Shown here one piece after another: positions 8,477-17,173 of a stretch of 24,724 bases of DNA. The position numbers and the translations under genes were made by a program. Every line of letters starts with the position of its first letter. The first letter of the stretch is position 1. This DNA is from a virus. The DNA lies in the IMG/VR virus record IMGVR_UViG_3300021364_001899, positions 1-24,724 of that record. The stretch is one strand, 5' to 3'. Under the pieces are notes generated by a model. The model was given only the letters and a program-made list of their open reading frames with translations, ran no database searches and was not told the origin of the DNA.

Positions 8477-9283
8477 TTAGTATCCCAGCTTCCTCATTAA
8501 AAATGCAGTGTAGGACGGTTGCCTATTTTCGTGAGCAGTATCACCCCCAGTTGAGTCAGTTGTCTTTGTGTGGGGAAACAAAGTGATATTAGAGGATTTT
8601 ATTATAGTTCCATCCGCGGACCCATTATTCCCATCAATAGCGAAATCGTGAGTGTGTGACGGCATCTCTGCCTCAGTGAGTGTATGAGTTCTGGACCCGA
8701 ACGTATTACCTGCGGTTAGATAATCGGAATCAAGGTCACCATTCACTGTACCAACCAAAACCGCACCTTCTGCATCAGTCGCGTATTCCCAGCCGGGGTT
8801 TAAAGTCTCTGCTCTAGCTTTCCCTAATGCGAAAGTTGCGTAACTCGCTGAGTCAATATACACATATTTCATATCCCCTGGAGATCCATCCTGAGTGACC
8901 CAAGCGGACCCCGTGTACATCAACATCACATTGATATCCGTATCAAAATAGGTCTCACCAGCAACTGCATCGCTCGGCCTACTGGCAGTATCCCCATTGT
9001 TCGTTACGTTGATAGGTCGCCAAACTGATCCAGTATAGGCTTTAAGTGCAAGAGGTCTTCCACTGATCGCGTTTACCTCAACCCAGAGATCATTCGCACT
9101 GGCACCGGTGGGTTCAGTAGGCTGAACCAGAATAGTCCGTACGGTATCGGAATCTGGGTCATCGGAATTCGTAGAGACTTCAGTATAGGTACGAATTTGA
9201 GCAAGAAGTGCATCCAAGGTAGTCGCTGGTGCAGTACTTGGGGGAGTCGCCCCAGTAGGTAGTGATAGCTGATATTTTGGCAT
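8477..9283 (-). CDS. Tail fibre / receptor-binding protein with phage tail-collar C-terminal domain
   Basis: The product is 268 residues. Two short related modules occupy about 63-135: DLWVEVN...YTGSVWRP, then ETYFDTD...YTGSAWVT. A collar-type domain follows from PGDMKYVYID (about 135) to the end. LTEAEMPSHTHDF around 202-214 contains the HxH motif (His210, His212), which in T4 gp12-type and related fibres binds metal inside the trimer. The ending HENRQPSYTAFLMRKLGY matches the usual collar-family terminus. The role is most likely adsorption to the host surface. The ATG lies one base after the stop of the 817-residue tail gene, and no clear Shine-Dalgarno site is visible, so coupling is likely. 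Confidence 0.85.
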   Translation of the reverse strand: MPKYQLSLPTGATPPSTAPATTLDALLAQIRTYTEVSTNSDDPDSDTVRTILVQPTEPTGASANDLWVEVNAISGRPLALKAYTGSVWRPINVTNNGDTASRPSDAVAGETYFDTDINVMLMYTGSAWVTQDGSPGDMKYVYIDSASYATFALGKARAETLNPGWEYATDAEGAVLVGTVNGDLDSDYLTAGNTFGSRTHTLTEAEMPSHTHDFAIDGNNGSADGTIIKSSNITLFPHTKTTDSTGGDTAHENRQPSYTAFLMRKLGY

Positions 9284-9284
9284 C

Positions 9285-11738
9285 TTACGTCAAAGTGATA
9301 GAATTTGAGGATTGTTCAGAAAATTGACTCTCGGCGAGAGGCTTGAAGTACGCTTGTAAATAATCGATCTGGCATCGCCCGGTCCACTTGACCCGGAACT
9401 GATAAGAGTACCCGGCGACTTTATTTCCCGGAGGAGTTTTGAGAGTATACCGGGAAATGTAGTCCTTGTTCGGATTGGCACTCGCCAGAGTGACCGTGAT
9501 GGTCTCCCATGTCCGCCAATCTGACTCCTGATCAACCCGGTATTCAACATCGACCGAAAGATTGTCCTGAATATTGGAAAGCCAAAGATCCATGCGACCA
9601 ATAGTTTTTAGTCCCATCGGATCATTGGCATGCATAGATCGAGTCACCAGGATTTGTTCAAGCCCGGTCTCCTCGACGACTTCTACGCCATCCTCTTGCA
9701 ACTCCCAGAGTTCATCCCCGGTCGGAGTGTAGACTACCGCGTAGGCAGTGCCGTCCACGTCAAAGATCTGGCGAATGTAGTGATCAGAAGGCAGTTCCCA
9801 GTATCCATCAAATGAGATTGGAGACTTACCGCCCAGACGATTCAAAGATTCGAAGTTGATGGAGACCGCACCTTCGTAGACCCATTGATGGTTCATCAGT
9901 CTGGGGCGGACTGTGGTGATAAATCGATCATCCGAATGGGTGGAAGAGTTGTGCTTCAACCCCCATTTGTAAAAATTCTCAGGGATTTCCTGGTGGAGCC
10001 CACCGTACCCGGGAGATTGCTGCTCACCAACTGCCATCCGAAGGGATCGCAGTCCATTGGATGATCGGAAATAGAGGTCGTTGTTGACTGGTACCATGCT
10101 ATCGGGTCCAGCCACTCCGATTTCCGGGAAGAGTGGAGCCTGAAAATCCTGCACACTTTGCCATGCATCCCGGTCGGTGATATCGGTCCGAAGGGTATGG
10201 CAATCGCGGGTTGTCCCGATGACCATTGTGCCTTGGCCGGACGCCTTATCCTGAGTCGGGATTTCATGCAGTGAGGTAATCTCATTCGGAAAAGCAAATG
10301 AACCCCCACCAAACAGATATCCGGTCTCGGTAAATTTCAATGCAGTGGTAGGGTCGCCATTTTGTAGGATATCCCCGACTTGAAGCGTCTTTCGCCTTCC
10401 ACTGGACACAAGATGCAGTCTTCCGTTTGCAAACCTCATGGCAGTACCCACAGGCACCGTGGTGAGGTTATCCCACGAACTACCATCATACTGAATCGGT
10501 TGCTTCTCTCCATCTTGGATCACCAGGACTCCAGCCACGTCTTCAAACCAGACCTGGTCCTTAAACGGATTGGCATCCAAAGGAATATCGATAGTCAGGG
10601 CAGAAGTCCCAAGGTCATTCCATGTGCTACTGTAGTAGGCGTAGAGCATGGGTTTGTCCCAGTCGTAGTAGATGGAACCAGTAGGAAAGGATCGTTCCGT
10701 TGCGGTAGTATGGGTAGCTTCAACATCTGGAGACGTTCCACCGATGTTGATTTGTGCCTTAAAGCTTAAGTAAGGCTTTACCGCGGTTAAAGTCACCACG
10801 TTATCTACCACAGTAGCAGTAACAATTGCACTAATAGTCGCATCTCCAACAATTGCTGTTTGAAGATCAGATGCAGTGGTATTATTGGTTGCCGACCATG
10901 GAACCGCACCAAGGATATTTCCATCAACAATAAGATCAATTTGGTTTCCAGCCGCAACCGTGCTGTTTGTGATGGTGATCGTATCCACCTGAGCGACTAC
11001 ATCGACCGGAGTCGGGTAGCTTGAATTGTCACCTTGGGGAATAAGTTCATTGGGAACGTAAACGTGACCGTTTGGCGTGGTATTCACCAAGTCTGCAGTA
11101 GCAAAACTGGTAACGGTCACTTCAGTAAGAAATCCCCGTCCCGCCAACTCTGAGGTTAAAACAACATCATCCCCAGAATCTACTGCATCAGCAACAAGAC
11201 CAAGACTACCATGGGCGTTGATCGCGGTTGCTAAAGCTGTTGCTGTTGCGGCATTACTCGTTGCCCATGTCACCCCGACTGTTGCGTTTACCAAAGTCCC
11301 ATCAACGATGGCAGTAATCTCCACGTTAATATCCCCGCCGCCTGCGGTAATCGTGATTGTATCCACCTGTGCGGTCGGAACCTCCCAGACGGTCACATTG
11401 GGTTTCAAAATCTCAGTGAATACACATGGCGGATTGGATGCGGATGGGGTAGTTGACTCATCCAATCGGTAGAGGCGTCCGTTTGCCCTCAGGATAATTT
11501 GGTTCTGGGATTCAAAGTGAGTGATCCCCTGAAAATACAATTCATTCTCCGGATCAGTAGGCAGGTCTGCCTTCTTCACGAACCTGGGGCGACCCCGGAC
11601 GCGACCTCCCCGGTTGGTCAGGTTCTGAGAGTCGGCATATTGCTCCGGGCCGATAAACTCTGGATCATCGCCACTGTTGTGACCCCCGACTGCCAATGAG
11701 AATCGGTCTGGGAGTAAATCTTTCCGGGTGACTGCCAT
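9285..11738 (-). CDS. Large tail protein (propeller-like) with two inserted repeat domains
   Basis: The product is 817 residues. The first 95 residues (GGHNSGDDPEFIGPEQYADSQN, RGGRVRGRPRF, GRLYRLD) resemble large tail proteins of environmental phages that open with an N-terminal strand segment and continue as beta-propeller-like sequence. Two copies of a domain of about 97 residues, each starting AQVDTITIT, occupy 123-219 and 249-345. After about 350 the sequence returns to short beta-strand repeats ending in a jelly-roll-like region (YRVDQESDWRTWETITVTL, YQFRVKW). It overlaps the connector-like gene upstream at TAATG and precedes the fibre gene, placing it in the tail tube or nozzle (T7 gp12-like slot). 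Family name uncertain. Confidence 0.7.
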   Translation of the reverse strand: MAVTRKDLLPDRFSLAVGGHNSGDDPEFIGPEQYADSQNLTNRGGRVRGRPRFVKKADLPTDPENELYFQGITHFESQNQIILRANGRLYRLDESTTPSASNPPCVFTEILKPNVTVWEVPTAQVDTITITAGGGDINVEITAIVDGTLVNATVGVTWATSNAATATALATAINAHGSLGLVADAVDSGDDVVLTSELAGRGFLTEVTVTSFATADLVNTTPNGHVYVPNELIPQGDNSSYPTPVDVVAQVDTITITNSTVAAGNQIDLIVDGNILGAVPWSATNNTTASDLQTAIVGDATISAIVTATVVDNVVTLTAVKPYLSFKAQINIGGTSPDVEATHTTATERSFPTGSIYYDWDKPMLYAYYSSTWNDLGTSALTIDIPLDANPFKDQVWFEDVAGVLVIQDGEKQPIQYDGSSWDNLTTVPVGTAMRFANGRLHLVSSGRRKTLQVGDILQNGDPTTALKFTETGYLFGGGSFAFPNEITSLHEIPTQDKASGQGTMVIGTTRDCHTLRTDITDRDAWQSVQDFQAPLFPEIGVAGPDSMVPVNNDLYFRSSNGLRSLRMAVGEQQSPGYGGLHQEIPENFYKWGLKHNSSTHSDDRFITTVRPRLMNHQWVYEGAVSINFESLNRLGGKSPISFDGYWELPSDHYIRQIFDVDGTAYAVVYTPTGDELWELQEDGVEVVEETGLEQILVTRSMHANDPMGLKTIGRMDLWLSNIQDNLSVDVEYRVDQESDWRTWETITVTLASANPNKDYISRYTLKTPPGNKVAGYSYQFRVKWTGRCQIDYLQAYFKPLAESQFSEQSSNSITLT
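10704..10994 (-). repeat. Second copy of the AQVDTITIT repeat domain
   Basis: This codes for residues about 249-345 of the 817-residue protein. It begins AQVDTITIT and includes the pattern IDLIVDG...TASDLQTAI...VVTLTA, typical of small beta-sandwich inserts in phage tail proteins. It pairs with 11082-11372. Confidence 0.65.
11082..11372 (-). repeat. First copy of the AQVDTITIT repeat domain
   Basis: This codes for residues about 123-219 of the same protein. It begins AQVDTITIT and contains the parallel pattern VEITAIVDG...TATALATAI...DVVLTS. Both copies share the exact DNA string CAGGTGGATAC at their start, and the rest has diverged. Confidence 0.65.
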
Positions 11739-12631
11739 TAGACCTGTTGGATGTCTCCAAATCCTCCAACCACGCTAAACGATGGTTGCTGCTCGTGTGG
11801 ATGGTATCGGTTATTCTCTCCTCTCATCGCGGCCAAGGCCCGTTGGAGGTTCGCTTCTGCTTCATCCACCATCCCCGCCTCTTCTTTAGCCAGAGACATG
11901 ACCATCAATCGAAGGGCGGGGAGGTTTGTGATGACTAGCGGGGTATTGTCTCCAGAAATTGGGATAACCCGGCGGCGAGCAACGACTTCGATAATCTCAT
12001 CTACATCGCTGGCTCCAACCCGGTAGGTACGAAATGGGATGGCAGGCCAATAGCCGGAGAAGCGACCTCCAAACCATTCATTTCCATCCTCGTCTTCATA
12101 AACGACTTCGAAAGGTTTTCCTGCAGCGTCCCGTTCAATACGGTGGATCGTGTAGTACGCCTTTGCTGATGGGGTAGGTTCCGCGTCCCTCGAGGTAGGA
12201 GTGATAGTGACCGTCTCATTATCAGCATGGATGGTGATCGTTGCCGAGTCTTCAGAGTACGCCTTAATCTTCATTCCGCCCGGTTGCCGGTAGACATAGG
12301 TCTCTCCAAGGTCTTCACAGGTCAGTGTTGAGTAGTTCCCGGGGATTTGGTTCTGCTGGGCCAAAACAAACCATGGGTCCGTAATTTGCAGAGAACCTAC
12401 ATCCGTACGGAATGCCCGGTAAACAGAGTCAAATTCATCAGGAAGGACAAGGATGCCGTCATGCACATGCACTTGCATCCGCTTTAGGAAGATCGGCCAA
12501 TTCCCTTCCATCGCCAATCTCTCCTGTGCAAGGTCCACATACTCCATGAGTCTGGTGTCATCTGGAGTAAATCCAGTGTCAGCAGAAATCCTGGCGAGCT
12601 GAGATTTGACGTCTTTATAAAAGCGGAGCAT
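11738..12631 (-). CDS. Connector / tail adaptor-like structural protein
   Basis: The product is 297 residues. The N-terminus is helical (MLRFYKDVKSQLARISADTG, then LMEYVDLAQERLAMEGNW). It is followed by a strand region (VHVHDGILVLPDEFDSVYRAF) and a C-terminal helix (LVITNLPALRLMVMSLAKEEAG, EAEANLQRALAAMRGE). This layout matches a family of phage structural proteins found beside the large propeller-like tail gene, usually regarded as head-tail connector or tail tubular adaptor proteins. The family link is by pattern recognition. Its stop overlaps the start of the 817-residue gene (TAATG), supporting stoichiometric co-translation. Only a weak GGGAA precedes the ATG. Confidence 0.65.
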   Translation of the reverse strand: MLRFYKDVKSQLARISADTGFTPDDTRLMEYVDLAQERLAMEGNWPIFLKRMQVHVHDGILVLPDEFDSVYRAFRTDVGSLQITDPWFVLAQQNQIPGNYSTLTCEDLGETYVYRQPGGMKIKAYSEDSATITIHADNETVTITPTSRDAEPTPSAKAYYTIHRIERDAAGKPFEVVYEDEDGNEWFGGRFSGYWPAIPFRTYRVGASDVDEIIEVVARRRVIPISGDNTPLVITNLPALRLMVMSLAKEEAGMVDEAEANLQRALAAMRGENNRYHPHEQQPSFSVVGGFGDIQQV

Positions 12632-12634
12632 GAC

Positions 12635-12937
12635 TTAGTTCCCGGTAGCACTGGCAGCACCTGTAGTGATTGGCCTTTTCAATCCCTTCAGTGAGATGCC
12701 TACGTTGAAAAATGTGTTTTTATTCCCGGCCTGAAATGATTCCACCTGCAGGACACCGTCTTCGATCTTGGCATTGGTTGCCAGGATCTCGGTATTGTAG
12801 GTGTTACCAATCGTGCCGGATGAATACCGGAACTCCTCAAACTCAAAACCAGGCACGGACTGGATCATGTTGTCGATTTTGGGAGTGGTTACGCATCCGG
12901 AAAGTGCGATAAATAGGAATAAAATGTATTTCTTCAT
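12635..12937 (-). CDS. Small lipoprotein
   Basis: The product is 100 residues. A lipoprotein signal peptide is clear: MKKYILFLFIALSGC, positive start, hydrophobic core, lipobox LSGC with the modified Cys at 15 and Val at +2, which predicts sorting to the outer membrane in a Gram-negative cell. The mature part is beta-rich with no proline-rich linker. The gene overlaps its upstream neighbour at ATGA. Possible roles are the outer-membrane subunit of a spanin pair (with the coiled-coil protein at 13520-13840), superinfection exclusion, or a virion-related lipoprotein. The sequence does not decide between them. Confidence 0.75.
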   Translation of the reverse strand: MKKYILFLFIALSGCVTTPKIDNMIQSVPGFEFEEFRYSSGTIGNTYNTEILATNAKIEDGVLQVESFQAGNKNTFFNVGISLKGLKRPITTGAASATGN

Positions 12938-13527
12938 GGTATCATAAACTCACAGAACTGTTCTTCGTAGTGGAATTGCTGGCCGAGTACGGGACCATAT
13001 TTTCGTTCGAGCATCGTTTTTGATTCGGAAATAATGAATGGAGGAGGAGCGAAGTTCATCTTCATCTTTGATCCGAGTCGGACCCCAAGGAAAGCTGCAG
13101 TTGCTCGTATTTTGCCCATCTTCTTGAATTTATTCTGACGGGCGGAGACCAGGATCATGTCCCGGAAAAATCCATCACTGGTCATATTGTGTCCAGTGGT
13201 CGCTTTAGGCCGGATATCATCATGGAATAATGAAGGCAGGAACATAAATGCCCGGGGAAGCAACCAATCCACAAACCATGGTTGGCTGGACCCATCAGAA
13301 ACCTTGTACGGGGGGACGACCCAAACGTGTTGATCCGGGTTGAGACGCTTTCGGAATGTTTCCAAATCCGTCTCCCATGTTTTTGGAGCCCATGCGTGAA
13401 GAAATTGCTCCACGATCTCATCCTTCACAGGAGTGCCTGCCCATTGGTACAGTGCAGGTTCCCATGTAAGAACGAATTTACGCCCCGCGATGGTCGTCTT
13501 GCTGGGATTATTGAGAAACTTAGCCAT
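12934..13527 (-). CDS. Hypothetical protein, 197 residues
   Basis: I do not recognise the family. The protein is rich in aromatic residues (WEPALYQW, WVVPPYKV, PWFVDWLLPRAFMFLPSLF), basic in the middle (ARQNKFKKMGKIRATA), and has no signal peptide or clear membrane helix, although residues about 107-122 are hydrophobic. It starts inside the end of the coiled-coil gene (overlap of eight bases) and ends overlapping the lipoprotein start (ATGA). It therefore belongs to the same translationally coupled string ahead of the connector gene. A virion assembly or adaptor role is possible from position only. Confidence 0.6.
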   Translation of the reverse strand: MAKFLNNPSKTTIAGRKFVLTWEPALYQWAGTPVKDEIVEQFLHAWAPKTWETDLETFRKRLNPDQHVWVVPPYKVSDGSSQPWFVDWLLPRAFMFLPSLFHDDIRPKATTGHNMTSDGFFRDMILVSARQNKFKKMGKIRATAAFLGVRLGSKMKMNFAPPPFIISESKTMLERKYGPVLGQQFHYEEQFCEFMIP

Positions 13528-13840
13528 GACTTTTTAGTTTGGATATAATAACAGCTAACTCTTGCTTAATCTCTCCAAGTGTCCTGGATTGTCCTTCAAC
13601 TAACTCAAACAACTTGTTGTTATTTTTACGAATATCGTCGATTTGCACACGCTGCACTTTGGTCTCTTCTTCCAACTTACTCACCTTGTCGTATATCTTC
13701 TCATGAGCTTGGTCAGCAGACGATGCACGTTGCGTCAATCCGACAACCTTAGTTTTCAGTTCGCCATAAGCCATGATCGCTCCTCCGACTACTGCGGTTG
13801 CTCCCACTCCTGCGAATACTAAATTTGCGTCAATCTCCAT
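13520..13840 (-). CDS. Small membrane-anchored coiled-coil protein (holin- or inner-spanin-like)
   Basis: The product is 106 residues. An N-terminal hydrophobic helix, LVFAGVGATAVVGGAIMAYG (about 7-26), is followed by a long charged coiled coil (about 38-102) with regular leucine/valine spacing. One membrane helix plus a coiled coil is the layout of inner-membrane spanins and of some holin-like or hemolysin XhlA-like proteins. A lipoprotein gene lies two genes downstream, which would fit a split spanin pair, but no endolysin is visible in the window. Its ATG overlaps the previous stop (TAATG). A GAGGAGGG stretch lies twelve bases upstream, rather far for an efficient site. Function is inferred. 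Confidence 0.6.
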   Translation of the reverse strand: MEIDANLVFAGVGATAVVGGAIMAYGELKTKVVGLTQRASSADQAHEKIYDKVSKLEEETKVQRVQIDDIRKNNNKLFELVEGQSRTLGEIKQELAVIISKLKSHG

Positions 13841-14109
13841 TACTCAACAAGTCCCTCCTCTTTAAGTATATTGTACTCAGCTTGTTTAGCATCAAGAACC
13901 TGCTTATGACTACGCTCTATACCTTTACCGTACAAGCAATGAGGCTTGTGGGAATCTCCTGGAATAAAGAGAACATACATATCAGCATATTCACCTCTAC
14001 GGAATTTATAAAGTTCCTCTTTAGAGTTTTCCCGAAAGCAATCCCAGTCAAGGTCGTCATCAACCTCGGCTTCAGTGAGGATAAAGTATCTGCGGTTGTT
14101 GTATTCCAT
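13840..14109 (-). CDS. Hypothetical protein, 89 residues
   Basis: I do not recognise the family. It is a small acidic soluble protein (EAEVDDDLDWDCF, KEELYKFRRGEYADMYVLF), followed by PGDSHKPHCLYGKG and a helical end rich in Lys, Glu and Gln. No signal peptide or membrane helix is visible. Start and stop both overlap the neighbours at TAATG, which supports it being a real coupled gene. It belongs to the AT-richer cassette between about 13500 and 17200. Confidence 0.6.
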   Translation of the reverse strand: MEYNNRRYFILTEAEVDDDLDWDCFRENSKEELYKFRRGEYADMYVLFIPGDSHKPHCLYGKGIERSHKQVLDAKQAEYNILKEEGLVE

Positions 14110-14366
14110 TAGAGAATATCAGGGTCTACGTAGTAAACTGATTCAGGATCGCTTATTTCAGTTTGCCATTGGTTTTGCGTGTAAGTGGTGTACCCGTAAA
14201 GCGTAGTTGGCTTATTGCCACAGAACCCAACTAATCGCTCAGTGCCGTTTGCCACAATAGGAGGGTTCAGGACAACCTCACGCCCATAAGTGGCAGCAAC
14301 TTGCTCCATGTTGATGTTATCGTATTCCGCTACAGGGACAGTGCAGTATCGCTGTTCTTCGCTCAT
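14109..14366 (-). CDS. Hypothetical protein, 85 residues
   Basis: I do not recognise the family. The short protein has MSEEQRYCTVPVAEYDNINM, then PPIVANGTERLVGFCGNKP, a Tyr/Thr-rich strand (TLYGYTTYTQNQW), and an acidic end. It starts three bases after the stop of the LamG gene and ends overlapping the next ATG. The position suggests a co-expressed accessory to the LamG surface protein, for example a chaperone or attachment partner, but this is inference. Confidence 0.6.
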   Translation of the reverse strand: MSEEQRYCTVPVAEYDNINMEQVAATYGREVVLNPPIVANGTERLVGFCGNKPTTLYGYTTYTQNQWQTEISDPESVYYVDPDIL

Positions 14367-14369
14367 AAT

Positions 14370-17171
14370 TTATGTGGGTACGTTGGTTGAAAAGGTTGGT
14401 GCGTTGGTTAATGTGCCGTCATTACCACCACTACCTTGATCGGTTATTGTTGTGCCTGTGCCTCCATCATTATCGCCCATACGATACCAACCTACTGGAG
14501 AATAAGGGGCAAGGTTGGCAGGAACTCCACTGTTGTAGATTGCTGTGACCTGTGCTGCCGATAACTCTGTTGAGAAGTATGCTGCTTCATCAATCAAACC
14601 ATCAAAGTATTGGGTGACAGCACTATTTTTATTAGTAGCACCAACGCAAAATGTATCTATTCCTGTAATGTCTGTGAGCCATGCAGTTTTGTCGGTAGTA
14701 ACTGTATAAATTGCACTAATATCTACACCATCTATGTATAGTTTTGCGGTAGAACCATCGTGGGTTACAGTGACATGATGCCATACGCCGTTTGTCCAAC
14801 CTAAATCACTTGAAGATAATAGCCATTGAATAGTACCTGCAATAGAACATGATACTCTTACTAAAGTTTGTGTAATTCCAGTAATATGTATCTCAAGCTT
14901 ACTATCTGCATTAGCATCTCCAAAACCCATTATGGTTTTAGCATTATTAGGTGATGCGTCCGTAGGTGCAATCCACGCAGAGAAAGATCCTACATTATCT
15001 GAAGATACAACACTCGCTAAAGCATTAGCCTCCATATATTGATTTGTGCCATTGAGGTCTATGGAGTAAGTATTAGTGATTGGAGTAACTATTGGTACGT
15101 CCGTTGTCCAATTGGCATCAATAATAGTACCATGATTACTATTACCAGAATGATCTAAAGCACCTGCTCCAGCACCTGAGATAAAAGGCCAATAGGCAAC
15201 TAGGTCGGAAGAGTTGTCATAATCACCATCATCGGAAGTCAGGTCGATAGGCTCGCTGGCTAGTTTGGTGATAGCGGCTGCGTCGATATTAGTTTGTATG
15301 TAGCCAAAGTGAGCAATGTGACCATCGAAATACTGAGTAGAAGCATCATTGAGTTTAGCTATATTTAATAAAGTCGGATTAACAAGGTTATTCATCCAAG
15401 CCCCTGTGTCTGTTGACACTCCAAAAGTCTGAGCAACTTCACTTCCATCGATGTAGATCTTTACGGCGACTCCATCCTGGACAACACAGACATGACTCCA
15501 AACACCTAAAGTCAAAACATCACTGTCAGTATTGAGAGTAAACTTCCATGAGTTAGCCACTCTAAGAGCTACAGCAATCTCTAAACCATAAGCACTTATT
15601 CTTAAATAATCTGATACTGAAGATTGAGGAGTTACTGCAATTAAAGCTCGTGTTGTTACAGTTCCTAAGTCAGGTTTTATCCAAAAAGAGAAAGTACCTA
15701 CTGTGTCTAGCTCGATAGCTGGAATTATGCTTTCGTTGTAGACATAAGCCGAAGAGCCATTAAAGTCCAACGAATGACTATTCTCCCAAGCAGGAAGAGT
15801 AATAACAGGAACGTCAGTAGTGATCTCCGCACCAGACTGAAGGGTAGCAAGGTTATTATTACCAGACCAATCAGCACCAGTGGCTTCATGGATATAACCA
15901 TCAAGCGATAGGGAGCGAGGGTCGGCTGGAGTGCCTGCATTATACTGAGTGGCTATCTGCCCAGAGGTGAGTGCGTCTGATGTATAATGAAACTCATCAA
16001 TAAGACCGTGGAAATAGTTAGCGTAAGCACCATTAGCTTTAATTACAAAAAGAGTAAAAACATCTGGTGTTGTTAAATCGTTTAGCCATGCTGTCTTATC
16101 GAGAGTGATGTCAAAAGATTGTGCGGGTTTTGCACCATCAACATAGATAATAGGTTCAACTCCATCATGCACTAAGTCGATCTTAGTCCAAGTGTCAGTG
16201 GAAATAACAGCAGAGTCAGTTCCCACCCTCCAATTATCTGTACCTGCGTCTCTATGTCGGAAATAGATAATACCATTGAGAAAGAAACACCAAAGGGTTG
16301 TAAGGGCAGAAAAGTCTGAAACACTAAAAAATGCCTCAGTTGCCGTAGCATCTGCAACCTTAACCCAAAAGGATATAGTACCAGTAGTATCAGAAGAAAT
16401 TGAAGAAACTAAACTATCTAATGAAATATGATCATTAACACCATCACCGTAGAATGCCCAGCGATTATTCCATGATGCAGGAAGGCTAGAGTTGGTTTCA
16501 GTGGTATTCGTCGGTGTTAAGGTCTGGGTCTGCTCAGTGCCAGTAGTATAAGCAGTGCCAGCATTGAAGTTGTCATAGATCTCACTATCCGTAAGGACTG
16601 CATTGCGAATCTCGAAATTAGCAAAGTCACCAGCAAATGAAGAAGAGCCGATATGATAACCGATCCAAGTCTCACCGTCTGATAAGTTGGCGGCGGCTTC
16701 ACTGTTAGTTCCTGAAGCATTAGAAGTGCCATTAACAAACAGCTCTATGGTAGTTCCTGTTCTAGTAACAACTACGTGAGTCCAGAGATCAGGGACAATA
16801 GTATTAGCAGCAGTAACTTCTATTTCATCCTCAGTCCCTACTCGACCGAAAACTTCGAGTTTGGTTGAGCGAATACGAAGAGACAGGGAATTATCAAGAT
16901 TATCATTACCTAAGATCCATATGTACTGAGTGCCAGAAGGAACCGTATCAACCCTAAGCCAACAGGATATAGAGATGTCACCTGTGCCTATGGCTGAAGG
17001 ATCGAAGTCAGACTGGATATAAGAGGTGCTGCCATCGAGAGTATAGTAGACTTGAGTTACCTCACCTCCCTCTCCTAATTGCACAGGAATGCGTGTAATC
17101 AGGTTACAAGCCTGTATAGCACTACACGCCTGTATTGCATTCAGAGACTGAACTGCGGAAGGGGATTGCAT
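14370..17171 (-). CDS. Virion surface / fibre protein with four LamG (concanavalin A-like) modules
   Basis: The product is 933 residues from the ATG two bases after the upstream stop. A longer in-frame extension to 17324 lies inside the previous gene and is not used. Four related jelly-roll modules are visible at about 41-206, 244-412, 464-640 and 700-882. Each starts with a LDG/LNG-S/T-x-Y-type strand, has a F/C-W-I/V/L strand, W-x-H/K-V/I-x-x-V/L-x-x-D/T-G, I/L-Y/F-V/I-D/N-G, and ends in Y/F-x-G-x-I/F plus a helix and N-(A/S)-G. Linkers repeat D-x-SG..N.GTL...TdVP. LamG folds typically bind carbohydrate or protein, so a host- or glycan-binding decoration or fibre is likely. The gene is AT-richer than the portal and terminase genes, suggesting a separately acquired module. 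No Shine-Dalgarno site is evident. Confidence 0.85.
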   Translation of the reverse strand: MQSPSAVQSLNAIQACSAIQACNLITRIPVQLGEGGEVTQVYYTLDGSTSYIQSDFDPSAIGTGDISISCWLRVDTVPSGTQYIWILGNDNLDNSLSLRIRSTKLEVFGRVGTEDEIEVTAANTIVPDLWTHVVVTRTGTTIELFVNGTSNASGTNSEAAANLSDGETWIGYHIGSSSFAGDFANFEIRNAVLTDSEIYDNFNAGTAYTTGTEQTQTLTPTNTTETNSSLPASWNNRWAFYGDGVNDHISLDSLVSSISSDTTGTISFWVKVADATATEAFFSVSDFSALTTLWCFFLNGIIYFRHRDAGTDNWRVGTDSAVISTDTWTKIDLVHDGVEPIIYVDGAKPAQSFDITLDKTAWLNDLTTPDVFTLFVIKANGAYANYFHGLIDEFHYTSDALTSGQIATQYNAGTPADPRSLSLDGYIHEATGADWSGNNNLATLQSGAEITTDVPVITLPAWENSHSLDFNGSSAYVYNESIIPAIELDTVGTFSFWIKPDLGTVTTRALIAVTPQSSVSDYLRISAYGLEIAVALRVANSWKFTLNTDSDVLTLGVWSHVCVVQDGVAVKIYIDGSEVAQTFGVSTDTGAWMNNLVNPTLLNIAKLNDASTQYFDGHIAHFGYIQTNIDAAAITKLASEPIDLTSDDGDYDNSSDLVAYWPFISGAGAGALDHSGNSNHGTIIDANWTTDVPIVTPITNTYSIDLNGTNQYMEANALASVVSSDNVGSFSAWIAPTDASPNNAKTIMGFGDANADSKLEIHITGITQTLVRVSCSIAGTIQWLLSSSDLGWTNGVWHHVTVTHDGSTAKLYIDGVDISAIYTVTTDKTAWLTDITGIDTFCVGATNKNSAVTQYFDGLIDEAAYFSTELSAAQVTAIYNSGVPANLAPYSPVGWYRMGDNDGGTGTTITDQGSGGNDGTLTNAPTFSTNVPT

Positions 17172-17173
17172 TT

